Positions 21,995 through 33,438 of a stretch of DNA of 64,000 nt are shown piece by piece. Source of the DNA: Cadophora sp. MPI-SDFR-AT-0126 (Eukaryota > Ascomycota > Leotiomycetes > Helotiales > Ploettnerulaceae). A program made the position numbers and the translations under genes. The notes below the pieces were generated by a model. That model made no database searches. It was not told the origin of the DNA and saw only the letters and a program-made list of their open reading frames with translations. Where the stretch lies: the NCBI GenBank assembly GCA_020747065.1, contig JAGMVK010000001.1, positions 496,001-560,000 of the forward strand, in the 5' to 3' direction. Every line of letters starts with the position of its first letter. Position 1 is the stretch's first letter.

Positions 21995-24900
21995 TCACTC
22001 ATCTTCGCCCTCAGCATCCAACTCCATCTCCGTTGAAATGGTTGGTGCGTCGTCCATAACTTCATCGCCATCATCGAGTGGCATGTTTCCTTTTCCTTTC
22101 CCCTTCCCCTTGCCCTTGCCTGGTAGGATAGGCTTTCCCAGACCCAGTCCCTTTCCCTTTCCCCTGGCATCAAGGACTGGCTTGCCTAATCCTTTTCCTC
22201 GACCGACATCACGGCGCTTCTTCATCGCAGGTGTTTCGAGGGCGACCGCGTCTTCTACTTCCTCCTCCATATCTACGTCATCTCCGCTGTCAGCAACCTC
22301 TTCATTATCATCTCCCTCTCCCTCCTCATCTCCAAGCAGAACCTCATTTCCCAGCCTGCTTCTTTGCTTCAAAAGCTTCGGAGGTAGACCGGGACCGCTG
22401 CCTGCACCGTTGAAGTCAGCCTTTGAAGTACCTTTCGGGTACCGACCGGGGCCTCTACCGGTTCCTCCACTTTTCCTCCGCGAGGTACTACTCCGGGGCC
22501 GTGCTGCTGAAGTACGTCGAGATGAACCACCGGATGGTCGTGATCTAGGCTTGGGTCGCGAAGACGAGGAAAGGCCCGACCTATTTCGAGCAGGAGTAGG
22601 CCGCGATCCCGATGCTCGAGGAGTATTGCGGTTGCGAGCGCCTGGGACCGGTGGAAATACTTCAAATCGCGATGGAGGAATGGCAGCAGACGCTTCATAA
22701 TAGGAGACCTTCTTGGGAATGCCGTTAAGCTTGGGTCGTGATTGTGATCCTTCACTATTCGTGTCCAGTTTGCCGGCTTGGATGAGTTCGCCAGAATCTG
22801 TTGTTAACTTTCCAAGCGATTCAGCAACAGCATCTGTGTCACCATTGGCGAACGTTTCGAAGTCTCGTTTGCTTGTAGTCGATAATTTGGCCGCCGAAAT
22901 GTCATCGTCTTCGTCATCTTCGTCACGAGGAGCTACCGTATTCAGAGGCGGACCATGGTCAAAAGTGGATGCATTTCCCCGACCCATGATGTATGGTGTC
23001 CAGACAAGTCCCTTTGGATTGAGCTTGGCATAGCCTTTGGCCTCGTGCTGCCGGATGACCTCGCGATAGTAGTCAGTCTTGAGCTTCAAGGCATACGTCC
23101 CAGTAATAGGATCTCTAATCAGTGCACCCATCGCATCCAAAGCTGATATCACGTCGTCTGGGGTCAAGCCCAGTTCGTCGGAGATCCTCCTGATGCTGGG
23201 TATCTTGTCGCGAGGTTTGTAATCCTTGAAGTAGTAGCAGAGCACTAGTCGCCAATAATTTCGGTATGACACCAATCCCATGTCCGAAAGAGGCTTCTCT
23301 GGTGAGCCGGTCTTCTTTTCAACTCTTGTCAAAAGGTAGGAGAAATCCATTAGCAGATGCCCGTAGCCTTTCCGTTGGTGAATTGGAAGAACGAGAATAC
23401 ATGAAACATTATTCAGACTACTGGGTCTCTTTTCTTTGGAGAAGTAACCAACGAAATGGCAGCCCAGTTCGTCATATTCTGTCATGACATAGAAGAGGAA
23501 GGGCTCGACGTCGTAGTATAGCGTTTTCGATCCCAGGAAGAGCTTCGCAAGTAGGCAGAGGTTTTGGCAGTAAAGGGGATTTTTGCGACCGTCCACCTCG
23601 AAAATCATGATTTTGCCATCTCTGTATATTTCGTCGCCGGGTGGATGCTTCCAAGGGCATTTTGTCTTGTGTCTCCACGCAACAATGTCGGATTCCATAT
23701 ACTTCAGACAGAACTCGCATATAAACAAGGCTTTGTTTCTGCTGTATTCTTCCGGATATGGAGCAGCATACCATATGTCAATCTGGTACTGACCGAATTC
23801 GATATATTCAATCTGACTTGCAGGCCCTGACACTTTGCGTGCTTTCTTGATGCCCGATTTCGCAGCTGCCTCTGCCACCGCCTGGACGCGTGCCTTCCAG
23901 TCCTCCTCAGCCTTTTGACGTGCCTCATCGAATTGTCGGCGGTGCTCTGGTTTGGGGAGTGTCATTGAGGTGTCTGCTTCTTGTTCCTTAAGAATGCCAC
24001 CATATGGCTTAGACTTGAGCTCGTCGATCTCTTTGTCGTGGAGGGAGTAGAATGGTTGAGAGTAACTTGAGGGAACAAATTGAGAGACTGCAGCTGCAGG
24101 TCGAGATGCTGAGCCACCACTCTTTTTCTTCTTGGGCTTCGGAGGTACCGACATGATGTGTGCCAACTCCACAGAGTCGACTCTGAACATCATTTTGATG
24201 CTTTTAGGCAATTTTTCAAGAATGGTAGCAGGTGCTTTCGATGATTTTGGTCTGAGGGACCTAGAAGCTCGTGGGCTTATGGGAATCTCGGATTTCCTAT
24301 TGTTGCCATTGGTTAGGACACTAGTTTTATCAACAGCAGAATCAACATCCATGCCGCCATTAGCCAATCCTGTTTGCGTGTCTGCTGTCAGAGCTTTGGA
24401 TTGACTCGAGCTGGCGTCTTTGTCACGAGTTCGCCTTCTGGGGGTCTCTTCAACCGGATCAGCATCAGAGGAAGTTTTCCTCTTGCGCAATAGGCGGGAT
24501 CCGTCCATTGGATCATCAGGTGCTATGAGCTGATTGAAGACTGAGTGTGAGTCAGGCTTTATCGCACGTTGGGGTGGAAGAAGGTCCCCTGCGATCCTAT
24601 CTCGCGATATTCTTCTTGCAGCAGGATCAAGCGTCTCCTCAGGCTCTTCTGGTGCAGAGCCTGGTACAAGATTATTTGTCACGCAATCTGGGCAGAACCA
24701 GGTTTCTATTGCGAAGTCAAATTTCGAATCTTCCTTGTCTCGCCGTGCCAATGTTGACTTACCATCTTCTGATTTGAGTGCTCCGGCATTACGGGCGCAT
24801 TGCCGATGTGCTACAGCCTTGTCAGCCTCGTCAGAAATAATATCTGATCAAAACAAACCGTTGTCGCCACAAACACCGCAAGCTAGGTACAACTCAAACT

Positions 24901-25553
24901 CTTCGCTTGGGTCATTCTCTTCGTCTTGCTGACAGAATCTATGAATTCATTAGTTTCGAATTGCACATCTGCATTGACCAGGTCCCTTACATGCAGCGAT
25001 TTGGATTCGCTATTTCGTCTTCTCCTTCACCTTCTTCAGCAGCGGGCTCCCATCTTTCCTCGACCTCGGCATCTGACGAGTCTTTCGATTCATCGTCGTC
25101 CGCACCACTTGCACCGCTTGCAACGCTCACATCATCTTCATTATCGGACCCAGAGACTACATCCTCATCCTCGTCCAAATTTCCAGGTTGTATTTTGACT
25201 GCCCCGACTCCCTCTGCATCTTCATCTTCATCTTCATCTTCCTCGTCATCCTCGTCCTCGTCCTCGTCACTTTCTTCCTCGTCGAGTACAGCTGATTCAG
25301 CCACATCATCGTCCTCCTCGCCCTCGGCGTCCTCATCAGAAAGCTCGTCAGTCCCAGTCGCATCTTCCTCCTCAGCCTCTGTTCCCTCTATTTGCTCTAA
25401 CATTCCATTATGCAGCTGATTGTTGGCGGCGAATGCATCTGCATCTGCCATGATATCTGCTGCAAGCTCATCATCTTCCTCGAACTCGGCGTCCTCTTCT
25501 GATGTTGCCATGCTATGCTGGAGCTCCTCCTCCATGAGGACCGCTGCCGCCAT
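21995..25553 (-). CDS. MYST-family histone acetyltransferase with PHD finger (Sas3/Mst2 type)
   Basis: Nuclear acetyltransferase expected in a NuA3/Mst2-like complex acting on H3 tails. Exons (minus): 25553-24991, 24938-24859, 24810-24763, 24705-21995, giving 1133 aa. Residues 1-187 are extremely acidic (Asp/Glu runs). A PHD-type finger spans exons 2-4, from the CxxC pair at about 189-212 through HRQC to CPDC at 235-238. The MYST domain has a C2HC finger (C560, C563, H576, C580), the acetyl-CoA loop QRKGYG (674-679), catalytic Glu at about 700 (SPEKP) and the autoacetylated Lys at about 624. The C-terminus is Ser/Arg-rich, then GKG-repeat and acidic. The 57-nt intron at 24706-24762 has no stop, so retention would add 19 residues inside the PHD region. 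Divergent from NDUFA1. Confidence 0.93.
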
Positions 25554-26190
25554 CCTTTATCAGCCTCTCAGCATTCGTCCAGGTGGGTATGTAATATTTT
25601 GTGAAGAGCTGTGGTCTTAACGTGAGGCAGGAACCGTGGCAAGGGGGGCGCTGGGATGCGCCAAAGAAGGCCAAGTTTGAATGAGTCCTCCAGATTTGTA
25701 TTGCCAGTATCAACTGGTATCCTTGAGGGTCAAAGTATCAAATCCAACACCTTCTGCAGCCCGCCTGGCGGAATCTTGGTTGTGGGGTGAGTTTGGAGGA
25801 GGTGGAGAGGTATGAGTCTGTGGGGAACAGGTAGAAAGACGCGATTTGTAGCCACAACGGTGACAAGTCAATTGACGACACGATTAGATAGGATACTCGA
25901 AGTCTTCCGACGCGTAGATTAAGTTTGAATTGAAACGAAATCTGTTCGTGGGATTGTGCTATCGTTTGAATCTTCAGCGCATTCGCGGTAGTCACTGTGG
26001 TGCCGTCGTCTCGAACTGCATTAGTCAGCACGGTCGGGAAGGCTCAACGTCGTCGGTCAACTGAACGAGATGATGCTTAAAGTAAATCAATCACCCCGCG
26101 ACGCAAGCAATTGGGTATGCCCTGAACACAGTATCAGTCGCAATTAACATACGCTAATTGATGTGTCAGGATTGAAATACGACTCCAACC
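25554..26190. promoter_or_regulatory. Divergent promoter between the MYST gene and NDUFA1
   Basis: The 637 bases between the two start codons carry no supported ORF and must serve both genes. No specific motif is claimed. Confidence 0.45.
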
Positions 26191-26672
26191 ATGGGCGTTC
26201 CCTTCGAAGCTCTCCTCCCCTATGGGATCATGCTTGCCGTGCGTTCTCCAATTCCCTTTGCCTTTGGCTCATCCAAGGAGTTCATACTGAGAATTGCAGA
26301 TGTTCGGTGTTACTGGAGCAGGACTGTCGAAGATCAGGCACATGCAGAACGGTGGCAAGAGAGGAAGACATTCCGTGGATCAATGGGACAGAGTGAGCTA
26401 CCCCCGACCTCTTTGCGATTTCAAGGGCTAATATATTTGTAGCAAAGTAGACTTCCTCCCAGCTATGTCACCTCTCGAGCTAAAGCGCTAACCGGAGATA
26501 GTGATGGATCGTGATCGCAGATTGACTGGCTTCTTGAGAGGACAGACAGACAATCCAAATGCGCCACCAGGTTTCGAGTTGAACAACCCATGGAGAGTGC
26601 GTATTACCAGAGCTTCCATCACAAGATCTATAGTGCTAACTGAATTTGCAGCTCGAGAGACGGATCATGTAG
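26191..26672 (+). CDS. NDUFA1: NADH:ubiquinone oxidoreductase (complex I) MWFE subunit, NDUFA1 homologue
   Basis: Small single-helix accessory subunit of the complex I membrane arm in the mitochondrial inner membrane. Five exons: 26191-26238, 26300-26392, 26443-26446, 26502-26596, 26652-26672, giving 86 aa. The N-terminus MGVPFEALLPYG leads into a membrane helix. The middle has RGRHSVDQWDRQ and the end has NNPWRLERRIM, all as expected for the family. The third exon is just four bases (CAAA), flanked by AG and GTAGAC. Without it the frame breaks; with it the junction reads WDRQMMDRDRR. The donors of introns 1 and 4 are both GTGCGT. A perfect 14-bp hairpin lies about 130 bases past the stop. 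Confidence 0.9.
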
Positions 26673-27366
26673 GGTTGGCTAGATCTGGAATTGTACATAT
26701 TGCGGAAAGAATGAACTACGATCACGAAGCTTCACATAACCCGAGGTTTTCCCGTGAGGTGTCTTCGTCTGTCGAACACAGCTGCCAACTTCATATCCGT
26801 ATTTGGGATGTGGTCCATTTGGGCTTGGGACCACATCCCAACGCCCCTTAACCCACTACCAGACCTGATATATATCCCAGCCCATCGGGTAGGGCTAACA
26901 GGTTACAACCAGCCTTCCATCATCAGGCAATAGCTCAACTACAAACTCATTCAGCCGGAGGGACATTGAAATGCCATCTTTTCTGATCCGGCCAAGCTTG
27001 CTCAATAAGTATTGAACTTCTTATGGGATCTTGAGCCACCTAACGAGAGCAATTTGATTCCGGTGAACTAACATCAGCACAGTATTTGGGAATTGCTTCC
27101 TTGAAAGACCACCTGCATAGAGGAGCGATCCAGGTGAAAGGAAAGCTTGTGAAGTTCACAATACGTTCTCTTGACAAGCGGAATATTCTGGAATTACAAA
27201 CATGACCACTTTGGGCGCCATGAGGATATTCTCTCCGACACTTCTGAGAAGCAAGGATGTAGTGTTTGGCATTGCAGCACGTAATTCTTTGGGGCTGGTT
27301 CCTATGCGCTTGGTCCTGAGCCTTGCGGTTGCATTGAGAAGCCAAGAATTTCCCAAATGCCACAGG
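26673..27366. other. Intergenic region, NDUFA1 3' side to the NAT 3' end
   Basis: Convergent gap between NDUFA1 (+) and the N-acetyltransferase (-). Contains the hairpin at 26803-26841. No gene is seen. Confidence 0.45.
26803..26841. repeat. Perfect 14-bp inverted repeat (hairpin) downstream of NDUFA1
   Basis: The arm TTGGGATGTGGTCC at 26803-26816 is the exact reverse complement of 26828-26841, separated by 11 bases. It lies within the likely 3' UTR of NDUFA1 and could form a stable RNA stem. It might mark the 3' end or be a control element; this is inference. Confidence 0.7.
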
Positions 27367-28549
27367 TCAATCCTGTCTCGGCTTTCCTCTCAACTCTGTC
27401 ACCAAACCCCTGATACCCATCCGCTCTTCATCCCCTAACACAATCCCAAATTCCCTTTCCAGCGCCTCCCACCTCTCAACCTCACTCTCCACCTCTTGGA
27501 CGACTGTCTCTTTTCCCCCAATCGTCCTCTTCAGACTCCCACCAGTCAAATTCACAGTCCCTAATACCTCCCCATCCACCAAAAGGTTCCTCCCACAAAA
27601 GACCACATGGTTGAAGAAACTCCCTCTCACGTCCCTTGTGGTCTTGAAGTTCATGACCGCGATGTCTTGGGGCAAGAACTCTGTCTCGGTGAAGCAGTAC
27701 GTGTCGTTCCAGGCGGTGTTACCTGCTTTTCGGTGTTGCAGAATCCAGCATTTGGAGGAGGGGGACGTGAATTCCGGAATGGAGATGTATATCAAGCGGA
27801 TGCGGTCGTTTGTTGAGCCCCAGGGAATTTCGTTACCGTCGAGGAGTTCTATTGGAGATGTAGGTCCTGCATTTTGTCAATCAACGACTCGATCGTTCAT
27901 CGGGCGGGAGTCGGAACATACCAGTGCCACCGAACCCAACATCAACAAGATACCTCCTCCCCTCAAAGACGACAAGATTAATCAAGTGATTCCAACCGAA
28001 AAACTTCCCTCTCGGTCCACCAAGCACCTGCAATGCAACTCGAGCTCCAGAACTCATAACATCCATCCCGAAACTCCTCATCACCGTCCCAAAGAACGTG
28101 TTATTGACTGTACAAGTGCCTCCTCGTCCCCCACTGGCAGTTCGACCTTCCCACTTCTTCATTCTCCTACCATCACTATCCTCAGGATCAGTAGATGATG
28201 GAGTAGAAGTCATAATATCCTGTTCTCCGTTTTCAGGTTTTGCTTCGCCCTCACAAGCAATTCCCCTACTCAGTACCAGATACTCAAACAGAGCCCTCGG
28301 ATCCAAAGTCCCGACATGATGCCTGCTGTAATGCAAATACAGATTTGAGAAAGGTATTTTGGCTTGCTGGTATTTCTGAAGCGCTTGCAATGTTTGCAGC
28401 GCTGAAGAGGAAGACGCCCAGTCTCTTCCTGGCGCATTTCGAGATACATTTTCGAGAAGAGTATGGCTTTGTGCTGCTGGCGGGGAGATGTGTGACAGGT
28501 ATGTTTTCAGAGCGGGAAGAGAGTAAGTTGGCCGGTGGGAAAACCGCAT
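27367..28549 (-). CDS. Arylamine N-acetyltransferase (NAT family)
   Basis: Transfers an acyl group from CoA to arylamines through a Cys-His-Asp triad; fungal members detoxify aromatic amines such as plant benzoxazinone breakdown products. Exons 28549-27922 and 27866-27367 give 375 aa. The triad is visible as C146 (RGGTC), H188 (GWNHLINL) and D203 (VDVGFG). Length exceeds the common 280-340 aa because a polar insert of ~45 residues (about 96-140) splits the region between LFEYLVLSR and RGGTC. The start MRFSH was chosen because the upstream in-frame sequence is Cys/Phe-rich without family likeness. The substrate cannot be inferred from position. Confidence 0.88.
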
Positions 28550-30715
28550 CTTTGCTTCGCTCTTACAAACTGGTTCAATGGTTGTTTGGTGAAGAGAGAC
28601 GGTCCGAAATACCCAGCAGTGATCACATCTGAAAAAATAGCACAAAGATGGAAACACGATCTACTATCAGAATTCGTGAGGATGTCTTATTGTACATCCC
28701 ACAAGGTAACGCAAGTTAGACTCTTACAGGTCAGCACTACGACTCTCACAAGTGATTTATTTCATCTGAGATCAGAAAGCTTGCAACATCTACACAACAC
28801 TAGCCAGACTCATTCGCTCGAGCTGTCTTGTATCACTCAGCACTACGCTGTGTACCCACTCGTACAGCAAGCCTAGTGAATATCAATCACTCAAACCAAA
28901 CATCAGGTCGCTGGGTCATGGAATCCGACGACAGATAGATTTATTGAGCCAATAGACAGCCAAGCAGAGAGGAAGAGGAAAAATAGCAATGCATTGTCCA
29001 CTACTCAACTGCTCTTTCAGTCGCGCAAGCACGAATGATTACTTCTAGATCTCGTACAGAGACCCAAATAGTTTCCGCATGCAAGATGCGGGTGGGTAAG
29101 CACTTAGAAGTTGTCGTCGGCTCGGCGATGCAACCTAAAATCATGTACCTGTGGAGTCTGGAATCTCTTCACCAAGTTAATTTATCCATCACCAATCATC
29201 AAATCAATAGATGCGGGAATTCGTTAGGATTTATGTACGTCTTGGGTCTATATCCATCCAATCACAGACTTTTCAAAAATCCCGAATCAGGATCTAAGAA
29301 AAGATAATCTAGAACCCCCAATACCACTCTTTCTTCCTCGCCTACCCACCATAGTCACCATTACCAATTAATAGTCGCCTACCCATCCATCCATTCGGGG
29401 ATATAATAAATTAAACCTCCCTGCCATCAGATCTGTCAGAACTGATCAATCAAGCTCACTGCAGCTCTCCTCCACTGAGACCCCCCAAAGTCCCCAAAAG
29501 TAGAAGGCTATTCGATTCGAACCCCCAAAAGTAGTGAATCAATTAATATAAAATCGCACTCCCACTTCCACAACATCCCCCTTCCTGTCGCTGAAAATCA
29601 GCTGTCACGACCTCTGATCATCACCTCGTCATCCCGCAGAACTCGATTGCTTCTTGCTGCTGGTTGCAGATCACTTACTCTTTCATACCTTCAAAGTTTA
29701 AGTTCCCCGCCGCCCCCATCCCTCGTCTCCAAGCTCGCCCCCAACATCTCGGTTAAGTGCTAAAATTAGGCTCTTTTGTTGACCCCTGAATAGGGGTTGG
29801 GCCAGTGCAGTTCGCGAGTCGTGGCTGGGCTGTGGAAGAGCAAGTCAGACGAAACAAAACGAAACGAGACGAGACGAAAAGCGGGTGCGGGTGCGGGGTA
29901 CAGAAGGTACGTACCTATTGATGCATAGTATGTATTCCTGGCGGAAGTGAAAGTTTCTGAGGCCATATGTTGCATGCAGTGTGGTATTTTGGGATAATTG
30001 TGCATTGGTGAGGTGACTTTGAGCTTGGCCACTTGGCTGCATATTCGATACTTTGTTGAAGGTTATCTGGAAATCTAGAAGCCGTACAGAGGGACCGCAA
30101 TAGTGTAATGATACAAGAATTGGATGAGCTATGTAACAATACTTTCTCGCCATAGCCCTTTTCCGGATAATTAACATGCTGTTCTCCTTTACCACGCCAT
30201 GCACCTCCCAAAGGCACAATTTCCCTCTAAAATACAACGACAATAGTCTCCCTGGGGTATCTTGGACCGGGCACAAGTACAAAGTCCCTTCCTTTCCATC
30301 TATAGATACTGCTGTATGAATGAAAGAAAAAGCGAACGGATGAACATAGAGGTGTATCGATGCCTGTCTCAACGCCCCCCGCTGTGCTGTGCTGGACTGT
30401 GCCATATCACTGATCAGACCGACATGCTTCGCGCAAAAAGCAGCAAACCCCAGCGCTATCCAAGCTATGCGTCCCAAGTCTCTCGCCTGTGAATGTTTGA
30501 TTCTCCCATGAAGACAAATGAAAAACATATGCAAAAGTTTTGCGTCACCAATCCCACTCGTAAACCCTGTCCCAAGAAGCGAAACACTTTTCCAACAAAG
30601 AAAAAAACACCGTTCCAAGTTCAATCTCCATCTTCTCGGTTCAGGCATGTACAATCGACCGTATCTATCGTTATTCTAATCTGACTCGGAAAACTGTTGA
30701 CTGTATGATGAGTGC
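28550..30715. other. Intergenic region, NAT promoter and vosA 3' side
   Basis: No gene supported. A 269-codon frame on the minus strand (29845-30654) lacks domains and overlaps repeats. GACGA/GAAAC pentamer repeats lie at 29848-29880. C-rich stretches occur around 29480-29740. Confidence 0.4.
29848..29880. repeat. Short GAAAC/GACGA pentamer tandem repeat
   Basis: Imperfect five-base units (GAAAC, AAAAC, GAGAC, GACGA) run for about 33 bases. Similar pentamer arrays occur upstream of vosA and upstream of gpi18. Confidence 0.6.
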
Positions 30716-32362
30716 TCAACCTTGGGAATAGAGGCCGCTGCCGATGTTGTTGCCTGCCGACATGTTCGGGTTCGGACCAGATGATGAGTATGCCTGATAG
30801 GACTCCCTTCTACCAATGACAGGGGCTGCTGAAAAGCTTGGGTAGACAGGATTGTTACTCATCCTCGCGATCGGGGGCGGCATCCCGTAGTTTGTTGCAG
30901 GATATCCAGAAGGCATTGGACCAAGGGAGATCTGCTGTATACTATCAAGTCTCGGAGCCAATGACATCGGCTGTGCAATTTCGAAAGGTAACTGCGTGTT
31001 GTACCGTAATGCTTGCTGTTGAGGCGGGAATTGTCCATCCAGGGGAGATCTGGCAAGGCTGGAGTCAAATGGAGACGACGTTCCCGTACTTCCTGCCTGT
31101 GGTCCAACTCGGTCGGGAAAGTAGCTTGGACGAGAAGAGGTCGCAGACTGAGGAGACTGGGTGTAGGTATAAGAGCCGTAGGCTGGAGGTTGAGCTGAGG
31201 TATACTGATTGAAACCTGGCTGCTGACTCTCTGGAAACGGCCTCGAAACAAAAGCTGTGGTGTTCAAGGGGCTTGGATGAACTTGTGCACCAAAAGCTGA
31301 TGACGACTGGCTCTGTTCAGAACCTGTTCGGGGACGTTTCAAGGTCTGATAATCATCGTACGATCCCGCAGTCGAATCTGGAAATGATGTAGCAGAGTGC
31401 TGCGAGTAGTGCCGAGTGGGCGTTGGTCGCTGGCCCCAGGAGCTCTGCGCTTCTGTATAATCACCTTGATCATTGTGGTCTCGTCGAGGTGGCTCTTGAG
31501 ACTCGGCAGGAGCTTGACTGTGACGATCTCCTCCCGTGCTTTGCTGGCGATTGCCCTGTCTGTAATGGCGGGGTTCGTAGTCATCATGGGCTGGTCCACG
31601 TTTTCGGAGCAAAGTCCGGGGTTCCTTTCGCAATCTCAATCGCACACCTTGATCGCTGAAAGACCGAGTGAGGAAGGTCGACTCTGACATCCCTTGGAAG
31701 TTCTTTGTCGAATGGACTGGAAAGGGGTCGGAGGTGATCGATTTTATGTAAGCGCATTCATGCTGGCGCATCTCGTAGAGAGTGAACTGGAGTCGAAATC
31801 TTCCTTCATGCTTGACGGAAAGGTCTCCGAAGACGAAGAAAGCTCCATCGTAATTATCCGTATCTTTAAGTCGATGAAGGGAAGATACAAGAGTCCCTGC
31901 CAAAGTCGAACCGAGAGATCCTGTTGCGGTCGGAAGCTGTGCAAGGTCCGATTCGGGGAGGAGGCTACATGACATGAAGAAGTAAGGACCTATAAGACAA
32001 AGAAGTCAGCTCTAACCTTCTAGTCCAAAAGAGTGGCGCACTTTGTAAGTAATTCTGGGCTACGTCTACTTGTGAGGAGATCTTCAATTGTATGATCGGC
32101 GGGGGATCGACTGGTTTGCGGTCTGAATGACGTTAGATGCTTCCATCCGGGTAGGAATGCCAAAAGACATACCCTTTTCTTTGCCAATTGCGACTCTTGC
32201 GTTCTCGGGACCTTGCCGAATAACGAGTTCGCAGTCATGACTGCCATTCATAGTTAGCAGCAGAGACATATATGGGACTGATTACGCCGTATACCTCGAC
32301 AATCCTTGGATCTGAGAAGTCATTGCTTCAGCGAACTGATGGGTAGATTGAACTGTCGCCAT
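30716..32362 (-). CDS. vosA: Velvet-domain developmental regulator VosA
   Basis: Nuclear regulator of sporulation, spore viability and trehalose content; works with VelB through the velvet domain and binds DNA directly (known for Aspergillus). Exons (minus): 32362-32295, 32240-32173, 32122-32042, 31989-30716, giving 496 aa. Domain landmarks in order are [61 protein letters not shown], and [17 protein letters not shown] followed by RLRLRKEPR. The C-terminal 260 residues are Ser/Gln/Tyr/Pro-rich and disordered, as in VosA transactivation regions. VelB and VelC are less likely, since the [10 protein letters not shown] form and the long C-terminal tail fit VosA. Three introns of 50-54 nt fall inside the velvet domain. 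A 13-kb gene-poor region lies upstream. Confidence 0.93.
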
Positions 32363-33307
32363 TGCTGCTCTGTTCTTGTTCAAGCCGAACGTTTAGGTAC
32401 CAAGCTGGTAGACTCCTGGATCGTAGGAAGTGATCGTTGGCGATGGTTCCTGTTTGTGCTCGCACTGACAGATTTCTTCGAAAGTTGGTCGAGTAATAAT
32501 GGGTGATGATGACGATGTATTGTACCATAAGAGATATGGAGAGGTCCAGGAAAGGTTCTTGTATGTAAAGAATTCCGTAGTTTGTGCGCATGGAAAATGG
32601 GAAAAGTGCGTTACTGCATAATCCGCAAGATGTCATAAGAATAATTGGCTTGGTCCTAGTTCACACCCCAGACCAGCGTCGACTTTCCCGACCCAAACCC
32701 GGTTCGGGGTCGCGCCTTGACTTTCTGACCGTCTGAAGGTGTATGTGGCCTGAAGTAGAAGAGCTTTGAAGCTGAGGTAGGGGTTAGCTTTGTGTAGGGA
32801 AGGCGCCGAGGACTTAGGGTTTGAAAGATACCTTGGGAGTCGGTTAGTCGAGGCTCTTTCTCGGTACACTCCGAGAAAGGGTCTGCACCGGTGCTTGATA
32901 GCGCAATATAGAACCACGGTTCCGTCGAGACAAGTGTGTCCGGGATGATGTAAAAGCGACAAGGCTGACGGTAGTAGGAGTATGTAGGATTGAAGGGTCA
33001 CTCTGACTTCGATACAATGTATAAGAGCAGGTCGTCTCGGGTTGGGATAAAGCCGTGAGGAGGAAGTGAGAGACCACTGAAAGCGGTTTGGTGTGGAATA
33101 ATAGAGATTGAGGAGGGGTTATGTGGAGAGAGATGTAAAGGATTGTAAGTGGTGTGTGGTTTGGAGTCGAGGTGGAGGTGGATGTGGAGGTGAAGGTGGG
33201 TAGGTAAGGCAAGGCAAGGTAAGGTTGTGGGGACCTGGAGGTGGTGTGGTACGGGATTAGAGAGAATACCTGTGAAGGCTAGATCGGAAGATGTAGAATA
33301 GCAAGCG

Positions 33308-33355
33308 AGGTCCAAGTCGAGGTCCAGGTCCAGGTTCAGGTCCAGGTCCAAGTCG
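33308..33355. repeat. Hexamer-like GGTCCA tandem repeat
   Basis: About eight imperfect copies of a six-base unit (GTCCAA/GTCCAG/GTTCAG). On the reverse strand it reads as repeated Leu-Asp codons, which produces false low-complexity ORFs. Confidence 0.75.
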
Positions 33356-33410
33356 GTTGTCCTGTAGGTACAAACGTGTACCGTACAGACCGTGGCCGTA
33401 AGAACGTGCT

Positions 33411-33438
33411 TTGCAGTGCAGCGCAGCGCAGTGCAGTG
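33411..33438. repeat. GCAGT/GCAGC pentamer tandem repeat
   Basis: Alternating GCAGT and GCAGC five-base units over 28 bases, about 1 kb upstream of the vosA start codon. Confidence 0.65.

Noticed and set aside
24907..25419. Serine-rich plus-strand ORF of 170 codons
   Set aside because: Antisense of the Asp/Glu-rich N-terminus of the MYST gene (GAN/GAR codons read as Ser).
29505..29530. B-box-like GGTTCGAATC on the minus strand
   Set aside because: No A box or cloverleaf can be built around it; not a tRNA.
29845..30654. 269-codon minus-strand ORF downstream of vosA
   Set aside because: No family feature, crosses pentamer repeats, ends in low-complexity Arg/Ser/Val; judged non-coding.
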